This document shows positions 43,976-52,511 of a stretch of DNA of 64,000 nt, piece by piece. The stretch comes from Hymenobacter puniceus (GTDB lineage: Bacteria; Bacteroidota; Bacteroidia; Cytophagales; Hymenobacteraceae), in NCBI RefSeq assembly GCF_014333525.1, contig NZ_JACSCX010000002.1, positions 1-64,000 on the forward strand, written 5' to 3'. The notes under the pieces were generated by a model. It was not told where the DNA came from and did no database searches. It worked only from the letters and a program-made list of their open reading frames with translations. Position numbers and translations under genes: made by a program. Position 1 is the first letter of the stretch; every line of letters begins with the position of its first letter.

Positions 43976-45011
43976 CGGGTGTCTCCGGCGGGCTTTGCAG
44001 CCACGGCTTCTGGGTGATTATCAACGCAAAGGCTACCGCAAATACCGGTGCGCTCAGGTAGCCCATTCGGCCCAGGTCGCCGGACAGGAACATGTGCACT
44101 AGCACTACAGCTACCAGCCCGGCGGCCGGCCAGCCCAGCGGCTGCAGCCACTGCCTCCGCACGGCGCCGCGCCAGCCGCCTACTAGCACCAGCCAGAAGA
44201 AACCGAAGATGCTGAACAGCTCCCCGATGCCTTTCACCGACAGCAGCCGTTTCAGCGAGTATACCAGGTTGTGCACGTGGTCTAGGGCATTGCCCACGCT
44301 CTCCGCGGGCGGCGCCCCAATCTGCGCGTCAATCCAGAGCCGGACCCCGAAGGCCACGGCCCCGCCCACAGCCAATGCGCCCAACTGTTTCGGCCAGCTG
44401 AGCGCCGGACGCCCGAACACCAGCAGCCACGGCACCAGAAACACAAACGACTCCTTGGCCAGCGGCCCCAGCAGCAGCACCGCCGCCAGTGCCCCCGCCG
44501 ACTTCGCCCGGGGCGCATAAAATGCCAGCGCAACTACCAGCATGTACAGGCTATCCACGAGCGGTAGGCCGGCTATATACACGGCCCAGCGGCTGCACAG
44601 CACCGCCACCACGGCCAGCGCGGCGGCGGCTGGCGTGGCTCCGTAGAGCCGGCAGGTTTCGAAAATCACCAGTCCTGTTGCGGCTAGCAAGGCCATATTC
44701 ACCACGTAAAACGCCAGCTGCAGCGGCCAGTCGGAGGTGGCGCGCTGGGGCCACACGCGGGCATACACCTGCTGCAGCGGCCACGCCACTGCGGCGGCCA
44801 CGGCCGGCACCAGCACCCGGTAGCGCCGCGTTACGCTTACGCCCTCAAACTGCCCGCGTGCCATGCTCAGGTAGCTGCGCGTGTCCAGAGAGTGCGAAAA
44901 ATCATAGTGCACGTACATCGTGTATGCCGGCCCGGCCAGCACCCCCAGCGCCAGCAGATACACCAGGGTCATTCGTCGCCAGCGCGAAAGAAGCGGGGAG
45001 AAGTTGGGCAT
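43935..45011 (-). CDS. Polytopic membrane protein, second GT-C-like candidate
   Basis: The 358-residue protein has about nine hydrophobic segments. The first loop has HSLDTRSYLSMARGQFEGVS, with an Asp and a Tyr placed as in GT-C first loops, and PLAKESFVF lies in a later loop. Function is unknown. Its last 13 codons overlap the convergent neighbour. A GTCAT-type hairpin ends 27 bases upstream of its start codon. Confidence 0.65.
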   Translation of the reverse strand: MPNFSPLLSRWRRMTLVYLLALGVLAGPAYTMYVHYDFSHSLDTRSYLSMARGQFEGVSVTRRYRVLVPAVAAAVAWPLQQVYARVWPQRATSDWPLQLAFYVVNMALLAATGLVIFETCRLYGATPAAAALAVVAVLCSRWAVYIAGLPLVDSLYMLVVALAFYAPRAKSAGALAAVLLLGPLAKESFVFLVPWLLVFGRPALSWPKQLGALAVGGAVAFGVRLWIDAQIGAPPAESVGNALDHVHNLVYSLKRLLSVKGIGELFSIFGFFWLVLVGGWRGAVRRQWLQPLGWPAAGLVAVVLVHMFLSGDLGRMGYLSAPVFAVAFALIITQKPWLQSPPETPATAPASDRPTQTK

Positions 45012-45038
45012 AAGGTTGAGAGTGGTTAGCAGGATAAA

Positions 45039-45132
45039 AAGAACGTCATTCCGAGCGGAGCGAGGAATCTTGCCAGCGTGGTATGGTTACTACACTAGCA
45101 AGATTCCTCGCTCCGCTCGGAATGACGTTCTT
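45039..45132. repeat. GTCAT-type inverted repeat, copy D
   Basis: AAGAACGTCATTCCGAGCGG and 14 further bases pair perfectly with their complement at 45099-45132; the loop is about 26 bases. Arms differ from copies B, C, E and G after GTCAT yet match each other exactly. It lies between two minus-strand genes, 27 bases upstream of the 45011 start. Confidence 0.9.
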
Positions 45133-45172
45133 CTTGGGAATGATGGTCGGATGCTCTGTAAGCCGTTCTAAC

Positions 45173-46351
45173 TCAGGCAAACTTCCGGTCAATCAGCTTG
45201 AGCAGCTTGCTGACGTGCTCGTCTTTGCGGGTCCAGTCGTGGGTGTTGGCCAGGTCCTGAGTTACATAGCGCTTGGCGCTGTCGGCATCGGGCAGCGTAT
45301 CGAGGTGCTGAATGGCGGCGTGATATTCCATGTTTTCGCCGCTAAACAGCTCATTGATGAAGCTGAACCGCTGATTGATGGATATGGCCTCGCGCAACGT
45401 TTCCACCTTGGGAGCCTGGTCGGCGAGGGTGGAAGCGGGCCGCTCGGGGCGTAGCGTCTCGCTGAGCGAAGTAGCGGCCGGCTGGCCGGCTTTCAGCTTC
45501 TCGTAGAGCGGTACCGCAGTCGGCTCGGCACTGGCCGGAGCTGCATTGATAAACGCCTGAGCAGCCTCTACAGGCGCCACAATGCGGGCAACCGCCGGTT
45601 CTGGAGTTGCTACCGGCGCGGCAGCCGCTACCGCCATGGTGGGGGCAGCCGGAGCAGGCACCACCGGCGCTGCGGCCGCTACTGGCACTGCTTCCGGAAC
45701 TGGCGGGGGAGTGCTGGCAGCTACCCCGCGCAGCTCGTCTTCGGTCAGCGGCAGCAGCTCGTTGAATTCCGCCACCAGCTTTTCCAGCGGCTGATGATGC
45801 TTGTAGTTGGCTTCCTGATAGAGCGCAAACCGTGTGAGCAGCGCGGCCCGGTCCTGCGAAGTGTCAGCCGGCAACGAGTCCAGAAAGTCCTGGTAGAAAA
45901 CCTTGTCCAGGTCGAGGTAGCGCAGCGGCTCCTTGAGCTGCGCGGCTGTAGCGGCTGGCTGGGCTCCCAGTAGCTTGTCCTCGAACGTGCCGGCCGGGTC
46001 CAGCAGTATGGCCAGCGTATCGGTAATGGCGCGGGCCAGCAGCGGCTCGAAAACGGGCCGGGCCAGCTTGATGCGCCTGGATAGCGTGTTCATAAACTGC
46101 GTGAGAGCCTGGCGCACATCGTCGGCCTCGAAATCGAAGTAGGGGCTGCGCAGGCGCGCCATTTCCTGGGTCCATTGCGCCAGTAGCTGCTGCACCACAA
46201 ACAGGTTCACCTGCCGGATGGGCGTGAAGCGCAGCACCGCGGGCCCGTCGAGGGTGGCCGTGGGGCGGGCGCCGAAGTGCTGGTCGCAGAGCTGGGCGGC
46301 CAAACGGCGGCCGTATTGTTCGCGGAAGGTCGCGCTATCTTTGTCGTTCAT
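45173..46351 (-). CDS. Conserved unknown protein with Ala/Pro-rich linker
   Basis: The 392-residue protein starts at the ATG at 46351 (a start three codons upstream is also possible). It has no signal peptide or membrane segment. The N-terminal ~215 residues are helical and end in YLDLDKVFYQDFLDSLP and HQPLEKLVAEFNELLPL. Residues ~218-275 are a low-complexity Ala/Pro/Val linker. The C-terminal ~75 residues contain AISINQRFSFINELFSGENMEYHAAI and a Lys-rich end. I do not recognise a function. The reading frame is divergent from the second ferredoxin, whose promoter lies inside its first codons. Confidence 0.75.
   Translation of the reverse strand: MNDKDSATFREQYGRRLAAQLCDQHFGARPTATLDGPAVLRFTPIRQVNLFVVQQLLAQWTQEMARLRSPYFDFEADDVRQALTQFMNTLSRRIKLARPVFEPLLARAITDTLAILLDPAGTFEDKLLGAQPAATAAQLKEPLRYLDLDKVFYQDFLDSLPADTSQDRAALLTRFALYQEANYKHHQPLEKLVAEFNELLPLTEDELRGVAASTPPPVPEAVPVAAAAPVVPAPAAPTMAVAAAAPVATPEPAVARIVAPVEAAQAFINAAPASAEPTAVPLYEKLKAGQPAATSLSETLRPERPASTLADQAPKVETLREAISINQRFSFINELFSGENMEYHAAIQHLDTLPDADSAKRYVTQDLANTHDWTRKDEHVSKLLKLIDRKFA
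46316..46343 (+). promoter_or_regulatory. Promoter of the second ferredoxin gene
   Basis: TTG (46316-46318) and TATCTTTG (46336-46343) are 17 bases apart. The elements lie within the 5' end of the divergent gene (45173-46351), so the two transcripts overlap antisense. Confidence 0.7.
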
Positions 46352-46387
46352 CGAAAACACCTGATTCAGGCCAGAAAGTTAAGGAAA

Positions 46388-46723
46388 ATGCCTACGCTCA
46401 CCGTGCAAAACCTACCTGCGGCTTCGGCCGTACCCGTGCCAGCCGGCGCCACGCTGCTCGCGGCCCTGCAAGCCGCCGGCCACGACTGGATGCATGCCTG
46501 CGGCGCCAAAGGCCGCTGCACTACCTGCCGGCTCCTCGTCACCAGCGGCCTCGAGGCCCTAACGCCACCTACTGCCGCTGAGTTGCGCTACCGGGCTGCT
46601 GGCCGTCTGCTCGAAACCGAGCGTCTCACCTGCCAGGCCCGGTTGCCGGAAGGGCATATAACGGGCCGGGTGCCCGAAGAATTGCAGCTGCCGCACGTGC
46701 AGTACGTGGAAGATGGTCAGTAA
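46388..46723 (+). CDS. [2Fe-2S] ferredoxin
   Basis: The 111-residue protein has cluster ligands C38-x5-C44-x2-C47 (HACGAKGRCTTC) and C82 in RLTCQ. Its N-terminal part follows the plant/adrenodoxin-type fold. It differs clearly from the ferredoxin at 24877 and has a longer C-terminal tail. The ATG at 46388 gives the normal fold start. The stop overlaps the next gene by 11 bases, suggesting coupled translation. Its redox partner is unknown. Confidence 0.88.
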   Translation: MPTLTVQNLPAASAVPVPAGATLLAALQAAGHDWMHACGAKGRCTTCRLLVTSGLEALTPPTAAELRYRAAGRLLETERLTCQARLPEGHITGRVPEELQLPHVQYVEDGQ

Positions 46724-47231
46724 GCCCGAGTTTAAACCCAAGCCTGAGCACTGGGCACTCTATAGCCAAGTGGCTTTTATGGAGCCGGCCATAAGTGTGG
46801 TACAAGGCATGAAACGGCTGTTAGGCATTGGCCTAATAACGCTTGCCATTGTGCTGCTTGTACCTTTTCTGCCTTCCCGTCGGCCGGCTGATCATCTGCC
46901 GTCTACAGTTGAGGAGTATGGGCAGAAGCTGCCGGTTAGCATATTTTTAGGGATAGTTGTCTTCTGCTTTGGCGTGTCCGAATGGTTGGTGAAGCCGCGC
47001 TACAACCAGCGCATGGGCTATCGATTGGTCGGTCAGTTTCAGGTGCGGATCAAAATGAAGGTATTGGGCTTTACATGGCTGGAACTTGCCCCTGATGAAA
47101 CCCATAGAGTTGGGGTGACCAATGAGTTGTATGATGCAATAGAAAATGGTGATGTGGTGGAGGTAACCTATTCGGCTTCGAAGGACTTTATCAGTGTCCG
47201 CAAAATAAGTCAGCCTTCGCCAACCGATTGA
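46713..47231 (+). CDS. Small membrane protein of unknown function
   Basis: The 172-residue product has two hydrophobic segments (about 36-52 and 75-90) and a C-terminal soluble part with VRIKMKVLGFTWLELAPDETHR and YDAIENGDVVEVTYSASKDFI, which looks like a small beta-domain. It overlaps the ferredoxin gene by 11 bases in another frame. GC content is lower than in the neighbours. Function unknown. Confidence 0.65.
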   Translation: MVSKPEFKPKPEHWALYSQVAFMEPAISVVQGMKRLLGIGLITLAIVLLVPFLPSRRPADHLPSTVEEYGQKLPVSIFLGIVVFCFGVSEWLVKPRYNQRMGYRLVGQFQVRIKMKVLGFTWLELAPDETHRVGVTNELYDAIENGDVVEVTYSASKDFISVRKISQPSPTD

Positions 47232-47354
47232 TTATGTGATGGTAGATGTGAAATATGGTATTTCCGGTTTGAGCCTACCCAGCGAAACCCGTACTTTAGA
47301 TGTTACGATACCTGCCGGACCTCTGGCAATTGGCAACCTGCAACCAACAACTCT

Positions 47355-47978
47355 GTGTTTATTGAACCCCGTGTCGGCAATGGCCGCGACGCCGCCCGCC
47401 GCGGCTGGATTGAAGTGGTGTGCGGCTCGATGTTTTCGGGCAAAACCGAGGAGCTGATCCGGCGGCTGAACCGGGCCAAAATTGCCCGCCAGCAGGTGGA
47501 AATCTTCAAGCCGGCCCTCGATACCCGCTACCACCAGGAGGATGTGGTGTCGCATAATGCCAATAGCATCCGCTCTACGCCGGTGCCTGTGGCCCAGGAA
47601 ATTCTGCTGCTGGCCAGCGGCTGCGACGTGGTGGGCATCGACGAAGCGCAGTTCTTCGACGACAGCCTCGTGGACGTGTGCGTGCAGCTGGCCAACCGCG
47701 GCTCCCGCGTTATCGTGGCCGGCCTCGACATGGACTTTCTGGGCAAGCCCTTCGGCCCTATGCCCGCCCTGATGGCCGTGGCCGAATACGTGACCAAAGT
47801 GCACGCCGTGTGTGTGTGCTGCGGCGAAATTGCCTCGTACTCGTTCCGCATGGCCGCTTCCGAAGACAAGATTCTGCTCGGTGAAACCGACGTGTATGAA
47901 GCCCGCTGCCGGCCCTGTTTTCTGGAGGGAATGCAGGACAAAGCCCTGCACGAAACCTCAACCGCGCACAAGCACTAA
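47355..47978 (+). CDS. tdk: Thymidine kinase
   Basis: Thymidine kinase phosphorylates thymidine in pyrimidine salvage. The 207-residue type II enzyme has the P-loop GSMFSGKT (24-31), the [12 protein letters not shown]alker B region, and two pairs of zinc-type cysteines (CVCCGE and CRPC). The start appears to be GTG at 47355; residues before the P-loop include the typical short N-terminal stretch. The region before it (47232-47354) holds no clear promoter. Confidence 0.95.
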   Translation: MFIEPRVGNGRDAARRGWIEVVCGSMFSGKTEELIRRLNRAKIARQQVEIFKPALDTRYHQEDVVSHNANSIRSTPVPVAQEILLLASGCDVVGIDEAQFFDDSLVDVCVQLANRGSRVIVAGLDMDFLGKPFGPMPALMAVAEYVTKVHAVCVCCGEIASYSFRMAASEDKILLGETDVYEARCRPCFLEGMQDKALHETSTAHKH

Positions 47979-48036
47979 TTGCGGGCGGCAGGCGTTATGC
48001 AGCCGGTCGTTTTCTTACTCTGCTATCCTTGAGCCC

Positions 48037-50352
48037 ATGATTCGTTTGCTACGCACGTTAGGTTCCGGCGCCTTATTCCTGACCGGGCTTTTGCTGGCCG
48101 CTCCGGCCGCTACCCGGGCGCAGGGCGTAGGCTACGGCGACTGGCAGCTGCACCTGCCCACCAGCAGCTCGCGGGTACTGGCCGACACCGGGCCGCGCAT
48201 CTATGTAGCCGCCGAAAATGCCTTTTACTACTTCGATAAGGAAACCAGCACCACCACGCTGCTTTCGCGCCGCGACGAGCTCAATGGTGTGGGCGTGCAG
48301 AACATAGCCTACGACTCGGTGAGCCAGCAGCTGCTGGTGGCGTACCGCGACGCCAACCTCGACCTGCTCAGCCCCGATGGCAGCCGGGTGCGCAACGTCA
48401 GTGACATTCAGCGCAAGCAGCTGGCCGGCGCCAAAAACATCAACCACATCCATTTTAACGGTGGCCGCGGCTACTTGGCCTGCGACTTTGGGCTGCTGGT
48501 GCTCGACATGAACCGCCTAGAGGTGCGCGACACCTACGCCAACATCGGGCCGCTGGGCGTGGTGGTGAAGGTGTACGCCAGCACCACCGTGGGCGGCTTC
48601 GTATTTGCCGCCACCGACAAGGGCCTGCTGCGGGCCAGCCTCAGCGCCAACCTCGCCGATTACCGCTCCTGGAACCTCGATGTGCCGGCGCCGGATGGCA
48701 CGTTCCGCACGCTTGTCACGCACAACGGGCAGGTGCTGGCCGGCCGCAACTTCGGCAACCTGCTGCGCTACCGTTCCGGTACCACCTGGGAGCCGGTGTT
48801 TTCCGTGTACGCCGACCAATACCGCAGCCTCACTTCCACCCGGGCCGGCCTGCTCATCACCGACGGCCGCCAGGTATCCTTGCTGAACACCACTACCAAC
48901 GCGCTGACGGTGCTGCGCAACGCGGCCGTGCCAATACCCATTAATGCCCTGCGCAGCCGCGACGGCGCCCTCTACGTGGCCGATGAGCAACGCGGCCTGC
49001 TCCGCACCACCGACCGCACTACGTTCGAGCAGTTCATGCCGAACTCCCCGCAAAGCAAGGAGGCCTTCGGGCTGCTGGCTGATGCTCGTTCCGGTACCGT
49101 GGACGTATTTACGGGAGGCTTCAATACATCTTCCTACGTGCAGAGTGAGCTATTCCAGGGCTTCTACGAGTTCAGGGATGGCCGCTGGACCAATATCACC
49201 AAGGAAAACTACCCCAACCGCGCTGACTATCCTAATCTTAAAGACCTGACCCGCGGCGCCCGCACTTCCGACGGCACGCTCTATATCGGGAGTTATGGCG
49301 ACGGGCTGCTGCGCTGGAAAGGCCCCGGTGACTTCAAGCAATACACGCCCGGCAACAGTCCGCTGGTAAGCGCCATTCCTGGTGCACCCTACACCCGCGT
49401 CACCGACGTGGCAGTGTCGGCGGAAGGCAATGTGTGGGTAGCTTCGCGCCACCCCGAGCAGCCGGGCCGCTCGGGCCTGCACGTGCTCAACCCCACTACC
49501 GACACCTGGCGCACCATCCCGTTCTATCCCGGCTTCGACAACCTCGACCGGCTGGCGCTCGACGACTTTGGCGGGGTGTGGGTGGCGCAGGCCCGCAAAA
49601 GTGGCACCGGCCTGATGGCCTACGACGATGTGAACAAGGGCGTGCCCGTATATTTCTCGCAGGGCAATGGGCTGCCTTCCAACACGGTATTTGCGCTGGC
49701 CAAAGACCGGCGCGGGGCCATCTGGGTTACCACCGACAAAGGCGTGGCCTTCATTGATGATCCTAGTGCAGCATTTTCCACTCCCAACCCGGTTTTTGCC
49801 ACACCGTTTCTGAATGGCTTTCCTACCCTGAACGAGGAGGTGGTGCGTGCCATAGCCATCGACGGCGCCAACCGCAAGTGGTTTGGCACCGACCGGGGCC
49901 TGTGGCTGTTCGATGAAAATGCCACTAAAATGCTGCTGCACTTCACCACCGACAACAGCCCGCTGCCCAGCAACCAGATTACAGACGTGGCCGTGAACGA
50001 CAAAACCGGCGAGGTGTTCGTGGCGACGCCGGGCGGCGTGGTATCGTACCGCGGCTCGGCCACCATCACGGAAGGTGCGCCCAAGGACTGCGCCAAGGTG
50101 TCGCCAAATCCGGTACGCACCAACTTCACGGGGCAAGTAGGTGTGTCGGGGCTGGCCAACAACGGCATCGTCAAAATCACGGATGTAACGGGCAAACTGG
50201 TTTACCAGACCACGGCCACCGGCGGCACTGTCATCTGGAATCTGGCCGATTACAACGGCCGTAAGGTGCAGTCGGGTGTGTATCTGGTGCTTTCGTCGGA
50301 TGCCGACGGTAAGAACGGCTGCGTCAGTAAGATTGCCGTAGTGGAGCAATAG
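48037..50352 (+). CDS. porZ: T9SS surface component PorZ
   Basis: PorZ is a T9SS attachment-complex protein that delivers anionic LPS to the PorU sortase. The 771-residue product (Porphyromonas PorZ is about 776) has a signal peptide (about 1-29) and two consecutive propeller-like regions (DWQLHLPTSSSRVL, ENAFYYFDKET, NEEVVRAIAIDGANRKWFGT, LPSNQITDVAVNDKTGEVFVAT). A C-terminal sorting domain starts near VSPNPVRTNF and ends GVYLVLSSDADG...VVEQ. I chose the ATG at 48037; the frame is open further upstream but overlaps tdk. It lies just upstream of recO. Confidence 0.78.
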   Translation: MIRLLRTLGSGALFLTGLLLAAPAATRAQGVGYGDWQLHLPTSSSRVLADTGPRIYVAAENAFYYFDKETSTTTLLSRRDELNGVGVQNIAYDSVSQQLLVAYRDANLDLLSPDGSRVRNVSDIQRKQLAGAKNINHIHFNGGRGYLACDFGLLVLDMNRLEVRDTYANIGPLGVVVKVYASTTVGGFVFAATDKGLLRASLSANLADYRSWNLDVPAPDGTFRTLVTHNGQVLAGRNFGNLLRYRSGTTWEPVFSVYADQYRSLTSTRAGLLITDGRQVSLLNTTTNALTVLRNAAVPIPINALRSRDGALYVADEQRGLLRTTDRTTFEQFMPNSPQSKEAFGLLADARSGTVDVFTGGFNTSSYVQSELFQGFYEFRDGRWTNITKENYPNRADYPNLKDLTRGARTSDGTLYIGSYGDGLLRWKGPGDFKQYTPGNSPLVSAIPGAPYTRVTDVAVSAEGNVWVASRHPEQPGRSGLHVLNPTTDTWRTIPFYPGFDNLDRLALDDFGGVWVAQARKSGTGLMAYDDVNKGVPVYFSQGNGLPSNTVFALAKDRRGAIWVTTDKGVAFIDDPSAAFSTPNPVFATPFLNGFPTLNEEVVRAIAIDGANRKWFGTDRGLWLFDENATKMLLHFTTDNSPLPSNQITDVAVNDKTGEVFVATPGGVVSYRGSATITEGAPKDCAKVSPNPVRTNFTGQVGVSGLANNGIVKITDVTGKLVYQTTATGGTVIWNLADYNGRKVQSGVYLVLSSDADGKNGCVSKIAVVEQ

Positions 50353-50380
50353 AAACGAAAGGACAGAGCTGCGGAAAGGC

Positions 50381-50503
50381 CGTCATGCTGAGCGAAGGCG
50401 CAGCCGCAGTCGAAGCATCTATCTCGTAGTACCAACCAAATTACATTCTCAGCGAAGCGGTAGAGATGCTTCGACTGCGGCTGCGCCTTCGCTCAGCACG
50501 ACG
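50381..50503. repeat. GTCAT-type inverted repeat, copy E
   Basis: GTCATGCTGAGCGAAGGCGC and 19 further bases pair almost perfectly with the complement ending at 50503; one or two mismatches lie at the outer end. The loop contains CGAAGCGGTAGAGATGC, shared with copies C and G in part. It ends 20 bases before the recO start. Confidence 0.9.
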
Positions 50504-50523
50504 TTCTAATAGACGAACTACCT

Positions 50524-51240
50524 ATGCTCATCAAAACCCGCGGCATCGTTCTGAGCTACATCAAATACCGCGAAACCAGCATCATTGCGCGGGTGTACAC
50601 CGAGCGGCTGGGCGTGCAGAGCTACGTGGTGAACGGGGTGCGCAAAGCCAAGCCGCCCGGCCGGATTGCGTTGTTTCAGCCGCTCACGCAGCTGGAGCTG
50701 GTGGCCTACACCTCGCGCACCGGCGGCCTCACGCGCCTCTCCGAGTTCCGCTGCGCCGAGCCTTACCGTAGCATTCCGTATGATGTGCAGAAAAGCAGTG
50801 TGGGGCTGGTGCTGTCCGAGATTTTGAGCCACACGGTGCAGGAAGAAGAGGAAAACGAGCCGCTGTTCCAATTTCTGCACGACAGTCTGCTAGCGTTTGA
50901 TCAGCAGGAAAGCGGCACTGAAAACTTCACGCTCACCTTCCTGCTCGATCTGGCGCGCTACCTGGGGTTTGGGGCCGAGCGGGGTGAGGAAATTACCACG
51001 CAGGTGGCTTTTGCGGCCACCGTACCCACCAGCCAGAGCAGTGGCCCGGCCGTACTGCGCCTGCAGGAGTTCGACCATTACTTTGACGAGCTGCTGCGCG
51101 ACCCGGCACAGGCCGCTATTCCTAATGGCCGCATTCGGCGCGAGCTGCTGGCTGTGCTCATCCGCTACTACCAGCTGCACGTCGAGCACTTGGGCGAAGT
51201 CCGGTCCCTGGCTATCCTGTCAGAAGTGCTGGCGGAATAA
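50524..51240 (+). CDS. recO: DNA repair protein RecO
   Basis: RecO works with RecR to load RecA on SSB-coated gaps. The 238-residue protein has the N-terminal OB-fold (TRGIVLSYIKYRETSIIARVYTERLG, then SYVVNGVRK) and the helical C-terminal domain with LDLARYLGFGAERG. No zinc-binding cysteine cluster is present, as in many Bacteroidota RecO. It follows porZ across a GTCAT hairpin. Confidence 0.92.
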   Translation: MLIKTRGIVLSYIKYRETSIIARVYTERLGVQSYVVNGVRKAKPPGRIALFQPLTQLELVAYTSRTGGLTRLSEFRCAEPYRSIPYDVQKSSVGLVLSEILSHTVQEEEENEPLFQFLHDSLLAFDQQESGTENFTLTFLLDLARYLGFGAERGEEITTQVAFAATVPTSQSSGPAVLRLQEFDHYFDELLRDPAQAAIPNGRIRRELLAVLIRYYQLHVEHLGEVRSLAILSEVLAE

Positions 51241-51245
51241 ACGGT

Positions 51246-51454
51246 TGTCATTGCGAGGAGGCACGACGAAGCACCCGTAGGACAGCGCAGCTAATCCTTC
51301 CTCTCGCTGAGCCGAGCCTGAATTGAGAAGAAAGCCCTCCGGACCTAGGTTCATAACCTGCTGCCGGAGGGCTTCTCTGTTAGGAAATTATCTGCCACGA
51401 GAGGAAGGATTAGCTGCGCTGTCCTGCGGGTGCTTCGCTTTACTCGCAATGACA
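51246..51454. repeat. Composite GTCAT element, copy F (long form)
   Basis: TGTCATTGCGAGGAGGCACG begins the left arm; the right arm ends TACTCGCAATGACA at 51454. A nested hairpin (CCCTCCGG...CCGGAGGG with T-run) occupies the centre. The interior shares long identical stretches with copy H (61918-62086), including TCTGCCACGAGAGGAAGGAT. Copy F is about 40 bases longer because ~20 bases are added in each arm. It lies between the stops of the convergent recO and FKBP genes. Confidence 0.88.
51327..51377. terminator. Hairpin with T-run inside repeat F
   Basis: AGAAGAAAGCCCTCCGG pairs imperfectly with CCGGAGGGCTTCTCT across a loop containing AGGTTCATAACCT. Located between convergent stops of recO and the first FKBP gene, so it can act as a terminator for either. 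Confidence 0.6.
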
Positions 51455-51461
51455 CCGTATA

Positions 51462-52415
51462 CTACTTCACATCCACCAGCTCCACGTCGAAGCGCAGGAT
51501 GGCGTGGGCCGGAATGTCGGGGCCGGCGCCGCGGGAGCCGTAGGCCTGGCTCGACGGAATAAGCAGGATGGCTTTGCTGCCTTTGGGCAGCAGCGGAATG
51601 GCCTGGTCCCAGCCCGGAATCACTTGGCCGGTACCAATCGGAAACTCAATCGGCTGGCCACCATTCTTTTCCGACGAGTCGAATACTTTGCCGCTCAGCA
51701 GCGCGCCTTTGTAGAGCACCGAAACCGTCTGGCCTTTCAGGGGCTTGGCGCCGGTGCCGCGCTTCGTGATGACGTAGTGCGTGCCGGCGGGCGTTTTCAG
51801 CAGCACCAGCTTGTTGCGCGTGGCATAGGCCTGGATGGTAGCAATGTCCTTGGTGAGGCGCTGGCCGGCTTCGGCCGCTTCTTTCTTCTTGGCTTCCTCG
51901 GCCATCCGAATCTGCTCGGCGCGGGCGCCTTCGGCCGTCAGAATCTTGTTGGCTTTCACCAGCATTACCAGCACGTTGCCCCCGGCCCGCACGGGCGGCG
52001 GAACCGGCTGCCGGAACGACTTGCGAAACACCGAATCGGCCTGGAACCGGAACGTGGCCGAGTCGCCGGGCTGCAGCAGCGCCATGGCTTCTTCCATGCC
52101 GCCCTTGGTTTTCACTTCGGGCAGCGGGAGCAGAATGGCCGTGCGGAGCTGCTTGCGTGAGCTGAACAGCACCGAATCCTTGCCGGTACGGTACTGAATG
52201 TGCGCCGACAGCACCTTGCCGATGCGGCGCGCGTAGGCGGTGTCGCCGGCGGCTACTACGTCGGTGCGGAGCGTGTAGCGGCCATTTTGCTGGCGGTAGA
52301 TGCGGTACTCGATGCCCGAAGCCGTGCGGCCAAACGGCGCCGGCGTGCCCTGCTGAGGGGCGGCAGCGGCCAGACCCGGCAACAGCAGTAGCAAGCAATA
52401 AATCAAATGAGACAT
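51462..52415 (-). CDS. FKBP-type peptidyl-prolyl isomerase (two FKBP-like modules)
   Basis: The 317-residue exported protein has a signal peptide (about 1-19). Residues ~30-155 resemble a degenerate FKBP module (with KGGMEEAMALLQPGDSATFRF), and the C-terminal ~100 residues form a canonical FKBP domain: VSVLYKGALLSGKVFDSS, GQVIPGWDQAIPLLPKGSKAILLIPS, YGSRGAG and ILRFDVELVDVK. It isomerises proline bonds in envelope proteins. It is closely similar in layout to the 53639 gene; it probably arose by duplication. No lipobox is visible. Confidence 0.9.
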   Translation of the reverse strand: MSHLIYCLLLLLPGLAAAAPQQGTPAPFGRTASGIEYRIYRQQNGRYTLRTDVVAAGDTAYARRIGKVLSAHIQYRTGKDSVLFSSRKQLRTAILLPLPEVKTKGGMEEAMALLQPGDSATFRFQADSVFRKSFRQPVPPPVRAGGNVLVMLVKANKILTAEGARAEQIRMAEEAKKKEAAEAGQRLTKDIATIQAYATRNKLVLLKTPAGTHYVITKRGTGAKPLKGQTVSVLYKGALLSGKVFDSSEKNGGQPIEFPIGTGQVIPGWDQAIPLLPKGSKAILLIPSSQAYGSRGAGPDIPAHAILRFDVELVDVK

Positions 52416-52441
52416 AAGAACGAGGAGGAAGGTAAGGAGTA

Positions 52442-52508
52442 TGGCCCGGATTTTAGTCCGTAGCCCGGCGGTACTGCAGCGCTGGGCTACGGGCTGAAGT
52501 CCGGGCCA
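52442..52508. repeat. Inverted repeat between two FKBP genes
   Basis: TGGCCCGGATTTTAGTCCGT continuing AGCCCGGC pairs with GCTGGGCTACGGGCTGAAGT continuing CCGGGCCA, with several mismatches. It separates two FKBP genes and does not share the GTCAT word. Confidence 0.8.
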
Positions 52509-52511
52509 CGG

